Assembly (NCBI GenBank): GCA_037132075.1
Contig: JBAXPV010000022.1
Location: 1-64,000 of the forward strand
Direction of reading: 5' to 3'
DNA: 64,000 bases
Source: JBAXPV01 sp037132075
GTDB taxonomy: Bacteria > Bacteroidota > Bacteroidia > Bacteroidales > CAIXZF01
The stretch's first letter is position 1; the number at the start of each line of letters is the position of its first letter. Position numbers and translations under genes: made by a program. The notes beneath the pieces are model-generated. The model was given only the letters and a program-made list of their open reading frames with translations. It did not search any database and was not told the origin of the DNA. Shown here one piece after another: positions 54,245 to 62,056 of this stretch.

Positions 54245-55327
54245 ATGAAAAAATTCCGTTACCTTTTAAATGGCTTCCTTATTCTTGCTGGTTTTGTGTT
54301 GCTTGTGGCCATTTCATTCTTTACCTATTTAAGCTTTACTGAATATAAGCCAGACCAAATTTGCCATTTGGAAATCAGTAAAAAAGGAATTTCTATCCCG
54401 GGAAATATCAGGGCTTTTAACCTATTGACCTGGAATATTGGCTACAGTGGCCTTGGGAAAGACATGGATTTTTTTTATGATGGGGGTTCCAGGGTCAAAG
54501 CGCCATTTAATGATTATCAGGCAAATCTGAACGGCATTCTCAGTGCTTTAAAGGCCATGGATACGCTCGATTTTGTATTGCTTCAGGAAGTTGACAGAGA
54601 GGCAAAACGAAGTTTTTTTACGGATCAGGTGGCAATATTTTCAAATGAACTTAAAGACTTTAATGTGTCATTTGCTAAAAATTATGACGTAAAGTATATC
54701 CCTTTTCCACTACTCGATCCAATGGGTAAAGTACTTGCCGGCTTGGCTTCTTTTTCCCGTTTTATACCTTCTGAATCTGTCAGGATTTCTTCTCCGCTGA
54801 ATTTTCCATGGCCCAAACGCCTATTTTTTCTGGACCGCTGTTTTTTAATAAATCGTTATCCAATTACAAAAGATACCAGCCTGCTTGTCATTAACATTCA
54901 CAATTCTGCCTGGTCAGAAGGGGCTGTCCTTAGAAAAGAAGAATTGAAAGTCCTGAAAAAGATCATTACTGCCGAATACAAAAAAGGAAATTATGTGATC
55001 GTTGGCGGAGACTGGAATCAGAATCCTCCAGGCTTTAATCCCAAAAAGTTTGAGAATGATGATAAAGTTTGGGTGTTGCAACCTCCTTTAGAAAAGGATT
55101 TTATGCCCGACAACTGGCATTGGGCTTATGATGTCAAAAAGCCCAGTAACCGCGATGTTAGCCAGGCTTATAAAAAAGGACAAGCCCTAACCACTGTCAT
55201 TGATGCGTTTCTCTTGTCACCAAATGTCAGTGTGGTGGATATAAGGACTTTGGATTTTGGTTTTGAGTATTCCGACCATAATCCGGTTTATTTAAGTGTC
55301 CGTTTGGGTGTTTCTCAGGTATTGTAG
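54245..55327 (+). CDS. Membrane-anchored endonuclease/exonuclease/phosphatase-family protein
   Basis: This is a 360-residue protein with one N-terminal membrane helix (LILAGFVLLVAISFFTYL) and an EEP-fold domain. The fold is marked by LLTWNIGYSG, LLQEVDREA, IVGGDWNQNPPG and FEYSDHNPVYL, which hold the metal and catalytic residues. The domain would face the periplasm. Members act as nucleases, phosphodiesterases or lipid phosphatases; the substrate cannot be told. It is convergent with hemW (17 bp). Confidence 0.85.
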   Translation: MKKFRYLLNGFLILAGFVLLVAISFFTYLSFTEYKPDQICHLEISKKGISIPGNIRAFNLLTWNIGYSGLGKDMDFFYDGGSRVKAPFNDYQANLNGILSALKAMDTLDFVLLQEVDREAKRSFFTDQVAIFSNELKDFNVSFAKNYDVKYIPFPLLDPMGKVLAGLASFSRFIPSESVRISSPLNFPWPKRLFFLDRCFLINRYPITKDTSLLVINIHNSAWSEGAVLRKEELKVLKKIITAEYKKGNYVIVGGDWNQNPPGFNPKKFENDDKVWVLQPPLEKDFMPDNWHWAYDVKKPSNRDVSQAYKKGQALTTVIDAFLLSPNVSVVDIRTLDFGFEYSDHNPVYLSVRLGVSQVL

Positions 55328-55344
55328 GTTCAGCCATTCCAGAT

Positions 55345-56472
55345 TTACAGTAAAAAAAGATCAGCGCTGATGCCATCAAGGTGAAACCAGCCCTCTTCTT
55401 GGGTATAAATAATACCAGATTCTTCTTTCAGCCAGCCGTTGTCGATATATTTTTGTGCTTGCTGTCGCGTTTTTTCAGCCCATTGCAGATTAAAAGATTC
55501 AGAGAGGTATTGTAAATTACAACCCCACATGGTCCGTAAAGAGGTCATTATATATTCATTAAATCTTTGTTTATCGCTGATGATTTCTTTCTCGAAAACA
55601 GGACTCCCTTTATGAATTCCTTTAATATATAAACTTAAATTACTGACATTCCATTGTCGGCTTTTCCCATTAAAAGAATGGGCTGAAGGTCCTAATCCAA
55701 GGTAGGGAACAGAATTCCAATATGCGGTATTGTGTTGTGAGAATTTGCCGTTCCGTGCGTAGTTGGATACTTCATAATGCTGATAATCATGTTGCTTTGC
55801 CCAACTCATCAGATGTTTGAAATGGGACGCCCCCAGAGATTCATCTGGCGAAGGATATTTCCCTTTGCGGATGAATCCTGCTAATGCTGTCCCCGCCTCC
55901 ACAGTAAGCCAATAAGAGGAAAGATGCGGAATGTTGAGCGATTCAAATATTTCCAGGTTCTTTTCCCAGGATTCAATGGAAAGCCCTGGTATTCCATAGA
56001 TTAAATCGATACTCAAATTCTCAAAACCAACAGATTTGGCTTCATAAAGGCATTCTATCGCCTGATTTTCGTTATGAGCCCGGTTTAATGAAATCAGGTC
56101 TGCATTCCGAAAAGATTGAACACCAATACTCAAACGGTTTATCCCGGCTTGCCACAATGACTGCAAATACACCTTGCCAAGATCATCGGGGTTTGCTTCC
56201 AGGGTAATTTCAGGGTCTTTACTCAGGGTGAAATTATTTGCTATTTCCTGTTGAATCAGCTTCAGGTTTTCCGCACTGAATAGAGAAGGCGTTCCCCCGC
56301 CAAAATAAATTGTTTCAATTATATCATCGTTTAAATACAATTTGCGAGTCTTAATTTCACGCAGAAGTGCTTCAAGGTATTCTTCCCTGTAACGAGAAGT
56401 TGCTAATGAGAAAAAGTCACAGTAATGACATTTTGCTTTACAAAATGGAATATGAATATAGATACCTGCCAT
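55345..56472 (-). CDS. hemW: HemW-type radical SAM protein
   Basis: This is a 375-residue radical SAM protein. The iron-sulfur triad is CKAKCHYCDF (C-x3-C-x2-C). YFGGGTPSLF and LEANPDDL are SAM contacts, and the C-terminal HemN_C-type domain contains WGCNLQYLSE. The context and the CHYCDF form fit HemW, a haem chaperone for respiratory enzymes, rather than the coproporphyrinogen dehydrogenase HemN. Confidence 0.9.
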   Translation of the reverse strand: MAGIYIHIPFCKAKCHYCDFFSLATSRYREEYLEALLREIKTRKLYLNDDIIETIYFGGGTPSLFSAENLKLIQQEIANNFTLSKDPEITLEANPDDLGKVYLQSLWQAGINRLSIGVQSFRNADLISLNRAHNENQAIECLYEAKSVGFENLSIDLIYGIPGLSIESWEKNLEIFESLNIPHLSSYWLTVEAGTALAGFIRKGKYPSPDESLGASHFKHLMSWAKQHDYQHYEVSNYARNGKFSQHNTAYWNSVPYLGLGPSAHSFNGKSRQWNVSNLSLYIKGIHKGSPVFEKEIISDKQRFNEYIMTSLRTMWGCNLQYLSESFNLQWAEKTRQQAQKYIDNGWLKEESGIIYTQEEGWFHLDGISADLFLL

Positions 56473-56780
56473 CGCAAGAATTCGTGTAGTTTAAGGTTTA
56501 TTCTTTCTTTAAAAGTAATATGCTTTTTGAGAAACCGGTAATAATATTGCTTTAATTATCTCTATCTGTTTTTCAGCTTAGAAGTTTAGGTGTATTTTTG
56601 CAAGCGGGTGGGTAAGGGTGTATTTCTAAATTCATTCGTAAATTGTTGTATTTCAGGCAGGACTCAATTCTTTATTCTGTTTTGAAACTATTTGAAATAT
56701 AAACAGTTAAATCCAGATAGGAAAATATTTTGAATAATTCTGATAAATATTTCTAAAAAAGGGGGGATAATTTCTCGAAA
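56473..56780. other. 308-bp intergenic region upstream of the sigma-factor gene
   Basis: This AT-rich gap lies between divergent hemW and the sigma-factor gene. It holds a TAnnTTTG-type box at 56593-56600 (plus strand), 180 bp before the sigma start, and the G6-containing element at its right end. No small gene was found. Confidence 0.6.
56593..56600 (+). promoter_or_regulatory. Possible housekeeping -7 element for the sigma gene
   Basis: TATTTTTG fits TAnnTTTG and is followed by CAAGC. It would give a leader of about 175 bases that includes the conserved G6 element. No good -33 TTG is seen, so this is tentative. Confidence 0.35.
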
Positions 56781-56791
56781 ATGCGATTAAT
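56761..56791 (+). promoter_or_regulatory. Bipartite element, copy 1 (sigma-factor gene)
   Basis: GGGGGGATA, 12 bp, TGCGATTAAT. The same two words with the same 12-bp spacing occur at 61531-61561 before the double-glycine peptide gene. The second word overlaps the sigma-factor start codon. The form suits an ECF-sigma promoter (-35 and -10 parts), which would mean autoregulation, but the overlap with the start codon complicates that reading. Confidence 0.7.
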
Positions 56792-57377
56792 ATTCGGAAG
56801 GAAAACAAGAACGTACTCTGATGAAGAGATCGTCCAAGGGTTCAGATCAGCTGACCAATGGGTGCTTTTATTCGTGTATGATCAACTTTTCCAGACAACC
56901 GACAAGTACATTCAGAACAATGGCGGATCAGATGATGATGCCCGCGATGTGTTTCAGGATGCCATGAAGGTTGTGTTTGAACGTGTTTTAGATACGAAGT
57001 TTTGTTTGACCAGTTCTTTTAGTACTTTTTTGTTTTCGATATGCAGGCATCTGTGGCTGCGGGAATTGAAAAACAGAAAAACATTAAAAGGGCAATTTTT
57101 AGAAATTGATGTTGATGTCCCCGATGAGGAGAACGATACATTGCAGTTAGAAGTGCTTAGACTACGTCAGAATGCTTTATATAGAAGGCATTTTGATGAG
57201 ATGGATGAGGGTTGTAAAGAGTTGCTATTGTTGTTTCTGAATAAGAAATCCTTTAAGGAAATCGCGGAAATATTAGGCTTTAGCGACGAAATGCAAGCAA
57301 TCCATCGTAAGTCAAAATGTAAGGACAATCTCACGCGACGTATCCAAAACGATTCAGAGTACAGAGACCTTATTTAA
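56781..57377 (+). CDS. ECF-type sigma-70 family factor
   Basis: This 198-residue alternative sigma factor recruits RNA polymerase to special promoters. The region 2-like part (about residues 15-95) has SDEEIVQGFRS, DDDARDVFQDAMKVVFER and FSTFLFSICRHLWLRELKNR. The region 4-like part (about 130-185) has CKELLLLFLNKKSFKEIAEILGF and a following recognition helix. The start ATG lies inside the bipartite element; no other in-frame start exists before conserved residues. A TPR membrane protein gene follows after 11 bp, as anti-sigma genes often do. Confidence 0.85.
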   Translation: MRLIFGRKTRTYSDEEIVQGFRSADQWVLLFVYDQLFQTTDKYIQNNGGSDDDARDVFQDAMKVVFERVLDTKFCLTSSFSTFLFSICRHLWLRELKNRKTLKGQFLEIDVDVPDEENDTLQLEVLRLRQNALYRRHFDEMDEGCKELLLLFLNKKSFKEIAEILGFSDEMQAIHRKSKCKDNLTRRIQNDSEYRDLI

Positions 57378-57388
57378 AGGAATATTTT

Positions 57389-58123
57389 ATGACCCACATC
57401 ATCAGGATTGAGGACTTCAAAAACGGACTCCTTAATGAAATTACGGAAACGCAGTTTGTCAATGACCTGCAGAATGACCGAGAACTTGAGCGGGAATACA
57501 AACTGAGCGAAGCCATTGATTCGGCCATTGGCGACGAAAAAACAAGAAAATTCGAGGCATCGCTGAACATGGCCCGGAGGCAATACGAAAGAAAACCTTC
57601 GTATTCAATTTTATATAAAGCTGCCGCTTCCTTTGCCATTTTGGCTGTTGTAGGGAGTAGTGTCTTGTTTTATATTAATGGGCATCAATCCAGGATGGAG
57701 AAGATCAGCAGTATGTATTATGAAACCTATAAGCCGATTAATGGCTTGCGATCTGCGGATCCTGGCCAGAATCTGAACGTGAAAGCTGCATTTGATGCGT
57801 TTCGAAAGGCTGATTACGATAAGGCAATCCAGGGGTTTGAGAAAATTTCTAAAACAAATCCGGCCAATCAGCAAGTTCGTTTTTATCAGGCTGTTTCTTA
57901 TTTGCAAATCGAAAAGCCCAATCAGGCAATGCCGCTCTTTTTAGCCATCATTGCCTCCGACGATAATTTCTACAAACCCTTGTCTGATTATTATCTTGGC
58001 ATGTGTTATCTCAGAATTGGCGATAAAAATGCTGCGATCCGGCAGTTTGAGAAAGTATCAGCGCACCAGGGTGGTTACCAGGGAAAAGCCACAAGAATAC
58101 TTCAGGACTTAAAAGCACTGTAA
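57389..58123 (+). CDS. Single-span membrane protein with TPRs, anti-sigma-like position
   Basis: This is a 244-residue protein. Residues 1-72 are cytoplasmic and charged, one membrane helix spans about 76-97, and residues 115-244 form three TPR-like helical hairpins outside (AFRKADYDKAIQGFEKISKT, QVRFYQAVSYLQIEKPNQAM, DYYLGMCYLRIGDKNAAIRQF). Cotranscription with the sigma gene and the cytosol-membrane-periplasm layout suit an anti-sigma factor that senses the envelope. No named anti-sigma domain is recognisable, so this is inference. It is convergent with the CHAT gene (29 bp). Confidence 0.7.
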   Translation: MTHIIRIEDFKNGLLNEITETQFVNDLQNDRELEREYKLSEAIDSAIGDEKTRKFEASLNMARRQYERKPSYSILYKAAASFAILAVVGSSVLFYINGHQSRMEKISSMYYETYKPINGLRSADPGQNLNVKAAFDAFRKADYDKAIQGFEKISKTNPANQQVRFYQAVSYLQIEKPNQAMPLFLAIIASDDNFYKPLSDYYLGMCYLRIGDKNAAIRQFEKVSAHQGGYQGKATRILQDLKAL

Positions 58124-58152
58124 ATCAATTTCCGGAACAGGATACGCTTCTA

Positions 58153-61100
58153 TCAGAAAAGCTTCCAGGCGAAAGGCAGCAAGGTAAGAAGCAACCCAAA
58201 AATACTAGCCCAGGCGATTGAACCGCCGGGCTTTTCTTTTGTAGGTTGTTTCTCCACAAGCGGAGAAGTGTCGCCAATATTAACGTATCCTGCCCAGAAA
58301 TATGGGTGAGCCCTTAATGGGTCCGCACTCTTCAGAAAGTTGATCTTAGCCAGCTGTAAAGCCTCGGCTTTGTTCTTTCCCAAAGAAAGATAATGGTAAA
58401 AATCCTGAATCAGTGAAGAACTTAGTTGATCTTCAACTGGCCACAGAGTCATTACCACGTCCGGACACCCTGCGTAGTAAAACCCACGCGCAAGGCTCAT
58501 AACGCCCTCCCCCTTTTGTAAGGCACCCACTCCCGTATTACATGCGCTAAGCACAGCCATACGGGCTTTGAGCTTCATATTCAGAAGCTCGAAAGTATTT
58601 AAATATCCGTCCTCCTGTTTGTTCCTGTCCTTGCCAAATGCCAGGTTAGAATACATAGGATTCTCATTGTCAACGATCGCATGCATCGAAAGATGCAAGA
58701 TGTCGTATTGAGGAGCTACTTTCTTAAAATTCGATTCACATGCATTGCCGTTCGCATAAACATCCCCGCCAAAAATCCTGGAAACAGAAGTGGCTTCTTC
58801 CCTGGCAAAAGGCAATGGTTTCAATAAATTACGGTAACGAAAATGGGCACTCCCTGGTTTTTCGTCATTTAACTCAGTATAAGAAGGCGTAAAAGCAGCC
58901 ATAGTTAAACTACCTCCTGGACGCGCACTGGGCTGGTAATACAGGAGATTCCCGGAATAGGCATACCCGATGGCATTACGTGTGATGAGGTATGGCAGAA
59001 ACCCATATTCGGTATTGGCATTCACTTTAGCCGTCAGCAAAACCTCAAAGGGGATTGTCGCCAGGTTCTCATCAGGTACAATAATGATGTTGCGGTTGCT
59101 GATCATCTTTTCCGCAGGTTTCAGTAAGAGATTGTATAAGCCAAAGGATGATTTAAGGAAATTGGCATAAATCTCATTAGTTTGACTGATAAAACTCAGT
59201 TCATCCAGGTAAGTCCTGAGATCAGCAACCATATGGTCGAAATCAGCAGGTTTTTTAATTTTATAAATATCATAACCTTCGGGTGCTATGGCAAAAATAA
59301 GAATTTCATCACCAACGAAAGAGTACTCCAGCAATACTTGCCTGTCATTCAGCATTTGCCTCAGTTTGCTTACCGAAACAATTGTTTTGTCATATTTTAA
59401 GTGATGATAGCTTGGAAAGTCTTTTTCAAGGTGAACCAGAAGCTTAGATTGCTCGTTTTTTAAAACAAAAATATCCGCTTCAAGATCTTTAATTCGTGGT
59501 TGTGAAGGCTTTGTGCTCTGCGTTTCTGCCAAAACTTCATTCTGTATCTGCTCAATCTTACGGGTATAATAATTCTCTTTTTTCGTTAAAGAGTCAGGGA
59601 TTCCACCACCTTCCATGGCTTTCTTCTCTTTTAAAGAGGCAAATAAGGCCGCAGCTTTGCTTTGTTCTGAAAATTCAAAAACTTTTTGTTTATAGAAATC
59701 AGCCCCGGTTTTTGAGTACAACAAATAAGCAGTATTGATCGCTCCGTCGAAAGTCGCTTTCTCTTCACCGGAAACCCAGATTTTACTCTCAAGCTCCGGG
59801 AATGAAGCCCTGTTTTTATGGATGAGGTCAAGTGACAATTGATACGTCTCAAAGCTTGTCTTCAGTTGTGAAATGTCATTGGTTGCCGCAGAAAAATTGG
59901 CTAGGGCAGCAGCTTTGTTCTTTAAGGTGAGGAAGGCTTCCGGTTTGAAGGCAATGTTGTCCAGGCTTGGATTGGTCCTGAAATCCATGTTAAAATATGA
60001 CGTAGAAGCCGCTATCAAGGCTTGTTGATAACAAACCAGGGCCTCTTTCGGGGCATGATTCAAAGTGTAAATTTCCCCAAGTGAATTCAAATTTGCAGAA
60101 ACGACAGGATGGCGGATGCCAAAGGCAGCCTTATTTAAAGCAAGGCCTTCACGGGCATATTTTATTCCAAGTTCTCTTTTCCCAGTATTAAAAAGAAAAT
60201 GGCCATAATTGGTATATATTTTATCAGTATATGAAATGCGTTGATCTCTTTCTTTTTTCGTTACGTCAATACAAATGGAATAAAATTTATTTGCATTCTT
60301 TAAATCACCTAATTTATATAGATTGTCAGCTATTAGCTTATAGGAACGAGTAAGATCAGAAATGTAATAATCCTTTTGATTTTTTAAACATATATATGCA
60401 TACTTCAGCGATGTTTTATAATCATTATTGTTGTAAAATAGGATTGATAAATAATAGTTCACCCAAAAACGTCTAAAAGCAGTTGCGTTCGGTGCCTTTT
60501 CAAGTAAATAATTTCCATATTGAACTGTTTCTTTTCCTCTTTGATAATCACCTGCTTGGATAAGAACGCTCCCTTTAGATATATACATCATTCCTAAAAC
60601 AGCCAAATCTTTATCAATAACAGACTTTGAAATTTGTTCCCCCTGTTCAAATGTGACAATAGCAAGGTCGTATTTTCCTTGGATTTGGCAGAGAATAGCC
60701 TTTGATAAATAATAATCAAGGGAAGACGCAGGTACACGAGAATTAATGATTTTTGTTAAACTAATTGTAAAATTCAAATTTTCAAGTGATTCATTAAGCA
60801 TTCCAAGCATGCAATATTCATTTCCTAAGTTGTAATAGTAATCAGCTAATTCATAATCAATCTTGCTTTTTGATAATAATTTGCAGTTTATAGCTTTCTG
60901 GAAGTACTGAACAGCTTTTTTGTAATTAAAAAGTTGGTCATATAGCAATCCAAGTGTATTGTATGTAAAAGATAAGGAGGTGTCAAATTCCCCAAGAACT
61001 GATTTTGAAATCAATAATGATTTTTCAAGATCAGCTTGTGCTTCATGTACTTTGCCAAGATTTCTATTTATTCTTCCTTTTGTACGAAGGATTTCTGCAA

Positions 61101-61467
61101 AAATGAGATTATTGGAGAGAAGATTTTGACTTGCGACACGATTCGATGTGTCTAAATACCTAATTGCTAGCTTGTTGTCTCCAAAATATTGATATATTTC
61201 TGCATTATATAAGAAACTTCTAGCACTTTTTTCAAATTGCTTTGTATCTTTATAAATATGGGCGGCTTTATTAAAATATGGCACAGCTTCATTGTACATC
61301 TCCTTTTTTATAAGGGACTTTGCTACACGGTAAAGATCATCAGCATTATTTAGTTCAGTTACCGGCTTGGTGATGCTCATTTTGGTAGCCTGCTTTGGCG
61401 CAGCCTGAAACCATCCTGCGAAGGATAGTAAAAAACTCAGGACCAAGCTTTGGATAAGTAGCATCAA
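58153..61467 (-). CDS. Exported TPR-CHAT caspase-like protein
   Basis: This is a 1104-residue protein. An N-terminal signal sequence (LVLSFLLSFAGWFQA) is followed by about a dozen TPR units (roughly residues 40-500), then a helical linker. The CHAT peptidase domain (about 760-1070) has the catalytic pair: His929 in HLSMHAIVDNENP and Cys976 in VLSACNTGVGALQKGEG. A last hydrophobic segment (ASIFGLLLTLLPFAW) forms a C-terminal membrane anchor. Both halves should face the periplasm. CHAT proteases are caspase relatives, mostly controlled by their TPRs. The target is unknown. It is divergent from the double-glycine peptide gene. Confidence 0.88.
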   Translation of the reverse strand: MMLLIQSLVLSFLLSFAGWFQAAPKQATKMSITKPVTELNNADDLYRVAKSLIKKEMYNEAVPYFNKAAHIYKDTKQFEKSARSFLYNAEIYQYFGDNKLAIRYLDTSNRVASQNLLSNNLIFAEILRTKGRINRNLGKVHEAQADLEKSLLISKSVLGEFDTSLSFTYNTLGLLYDQLFNYKKAVQYFQKAINCKLLSKSKIDYELADYYYNLGNEYCMLGMLNESLENLNFTISLTKIINSRVPASSLDYYLSKAILCQIQGKYDLAIVTFEQGEQISKSVIDKDLAVLGMMYISKGSVLIQAGDYQRGKETVQYGNYLLEKAPNATAFRRFWVNYYLSILFYNNNDYKTSLKYAYICLKNQKDYYISDLTRSYKLIADNLYKLGDLKNANKFYSICIDVTKKERDQRISYTDKIYTNYGHFLFNTGKRELGIKYAREGLALNKAAFGIRHPVVSANLNSLGEIYTLNHAPKEALVCYQQALIAASTSYFNMDFRTNPSLDNIAFKPEAFLTLKNKAAALANFSAATNDISQLKTSFETYQLSLDLIHKNRASFPELESKIWVSGEEKATFDGAINTAYLLYSKTGADFYKQKVFEFSEQSKAAALFASLKEKKAMEGGGIPDSLTKKENYYTRKIEQIQNEVLAETQSTKPSQPRIKDLEADIFVLKNEQSKLLVHLEKDFPSYHHLKYDKTIVSVSKLRQMLNDRQVLLEYSFVGDEILIFAIAPEGYDIYKIKKPADFDHMVADLRTYLDELSFISQTNEIYANFLKSSFGLYNLLLKPAEKMISNRNIIIVPDENLATIPFEVLLTAKVNANTEYGFLPYLITRNAIGYAYSGNLLYYQPSARPGGSLTMAAFTPSYTELNDEKPGSAHFRYRNLLKPLPFAREEATSVSRIFGGDVYANGNACESNFKKVAPQYDILHLSMHAIVDNENPMYSNLAFGKDRNKQEDGYLNTFELLNMKLKARMAVLSACNTGVGALQKGEGVMSLARGFYYAGCPDVVMTLWPVEDQLSSSLIQDFYHYLSLGKNKAEALQLAKINFLKSADPLRAHPYFWAGYVNIGDTSPLVEKQPTKEKPGGSIAWASIFGLLLTLLPFAWKLF

Positions 61468-61530
61468 ATCAGGTGTTTAGATTTCATTCTACCCCGGGAT
61501 GCAACTTTTTTTTAATAAAAGTCAAAAACA

Positions 61531-61561
61531 GGGGGGATATTTTTGCTTTTCTGCGATTAAT
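61531..61561 (+). promoter_or_regulatory. Bipartite element, copy 2 (double-glycine peptide gene)
   Basis: GGGGGGATA, 12 bp, TGCGATTAAT, identical in words and spacing to the copy at 56761-56791. It lies 67 bp before the peptide start codon, a normal promoter distance. It is also about 60 bp upstream of the divergent CHAT gene, so it could mark a shared control region. Read with the neighbouring sigma factor, it is a candidate ECF promoter. Confidence 0.72.
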
Positions 61562-61628
61562 GATAGAAACAAGTTGAACAATAAGGGCGCAATGGGTGTA
61601 TTGCTCTCGATATCTAAATCATTATATC

Positions 61629-61820
61629 ATGGAAAGGCGTAAATATACGGCAAGTTTTGACGATATGCAAACATTTGCCTTAAAAAATTCAGAATTAGAT
61701 AAAATTAAAGGCGGTGATTTTTGGGATGACCTGGAAGATTGGTTTCATACGACCTTTGGTGGCGGCTCCTCTTATCATCCTGGTGACGGAAATGTAGGTC
61801 ACGGCGGTGGCCCCAAATAA
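61629..61820 (+). CDS. Double-glycine leader peptide precursor
   Basis: This is a 63-residue precursor. Residues 1-29 form a leader ending LKNSELDKIKGG, the classic double-glycine pattern (hydrophobic and acidic residues at set distances before Gly-Gly) cut by C39 peptidases. The 34-residue core starts DFWDDLEDWF, is acidic and aromatic at first, then Gly- and His-rich (GGGSSYHPGDG, GHGGGPK). It has no Cys and only one Ser pair and two Thr, so lanthionine bridges are impossible. I start at MERRKYTASF; 11 upstream in-frame residues look spurious. The C39 exporter gene follows. Confidence 0.85.
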   Translation: MERRKYTASFDDMQTFALKNSELDKIKGGDFWDDLEDWFHTTFGGGSSYHPGDGNVGHGGGPK

Positions 61821-61859
61821 AATATTAAAGTATTAGCCCCTGGTATGTGGAGAATTCCA

Positions 61860-61870
61860 CCCCCCCCCCC
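61860..61870. repeat. Run of 11 C residues
   Basis: This homopolymer lies 39 bp after the peptide stop and before the terminator, in the 3' untranslated part of the peptide transcript. It is flanked within 40 bp by GAATTC, TCTAGA and GGTACC. No reading frame of note crosses it. Confidence 0.85.
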
Positions 61871-61924
61871 TCTAGACTCCATAAGGTACCCAATGCCCTG
61901 GGGGCAATATTAGCCAGAACCGGC

Positions 61925-61955
61925 AAAACCCCGTCGTTTGCGCGACGGGGTTTTT
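61925..61955 (+). terminator. Strong intrinsic terminator after the peptide gene
   Basis: A perfect 8-bp GC-rich stem CCCCGTCG/CGACGGGG with a 6-base loop is preceded by AAAA and followed by TTTTT. The flanking A and T runs make it work in both directions. It should end the short peptide transcript and separate it from the exporter gene. Confidence 0.88.
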
Positions 61956-61991
61956 AATCCTTATTTAGCCTCCTGGTTTACAATAGTAACT

Positions 61992-62025
61992 TTTGTTAAG
62001 GTGTGAATCTTTTTGCACATCTTTG
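61992..62025 (+). promoter_or_regulatory. Possible promoter of the C39 exporter gene
   Basis: TTTG at 61992-61995, 22 bp, then CATCTTTG at 62018-62025 approximates the TTTG/TAnnTTTG promoter with one mismatch. The start codon lies 31 bp further on. A separate promoter is needed because a strong terminator precedes it. Confidence 0.35.
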
Positions 62026-62056
62026 TTCGAAATTTATTGAGTCTCTCCACTTAAAT

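Noticed and set aside
61851..61890. Cloning-linker contamination (GAATTC, TCTAGA, GGTACC close together)
   Set aside because: The flanking DNA carries the native peptide gene, terminator and exporter in a coherent order, and no vector sequence is seen. Kept only as a low-interest finding.
61845..61910. 21-codon frame crossing the C11 tract after the peptide gene
   Set aside because: It is very short, has no leader pattern, and its frame depends on the exact length of the homopolymer; it lies in the 3' region before the terminator.
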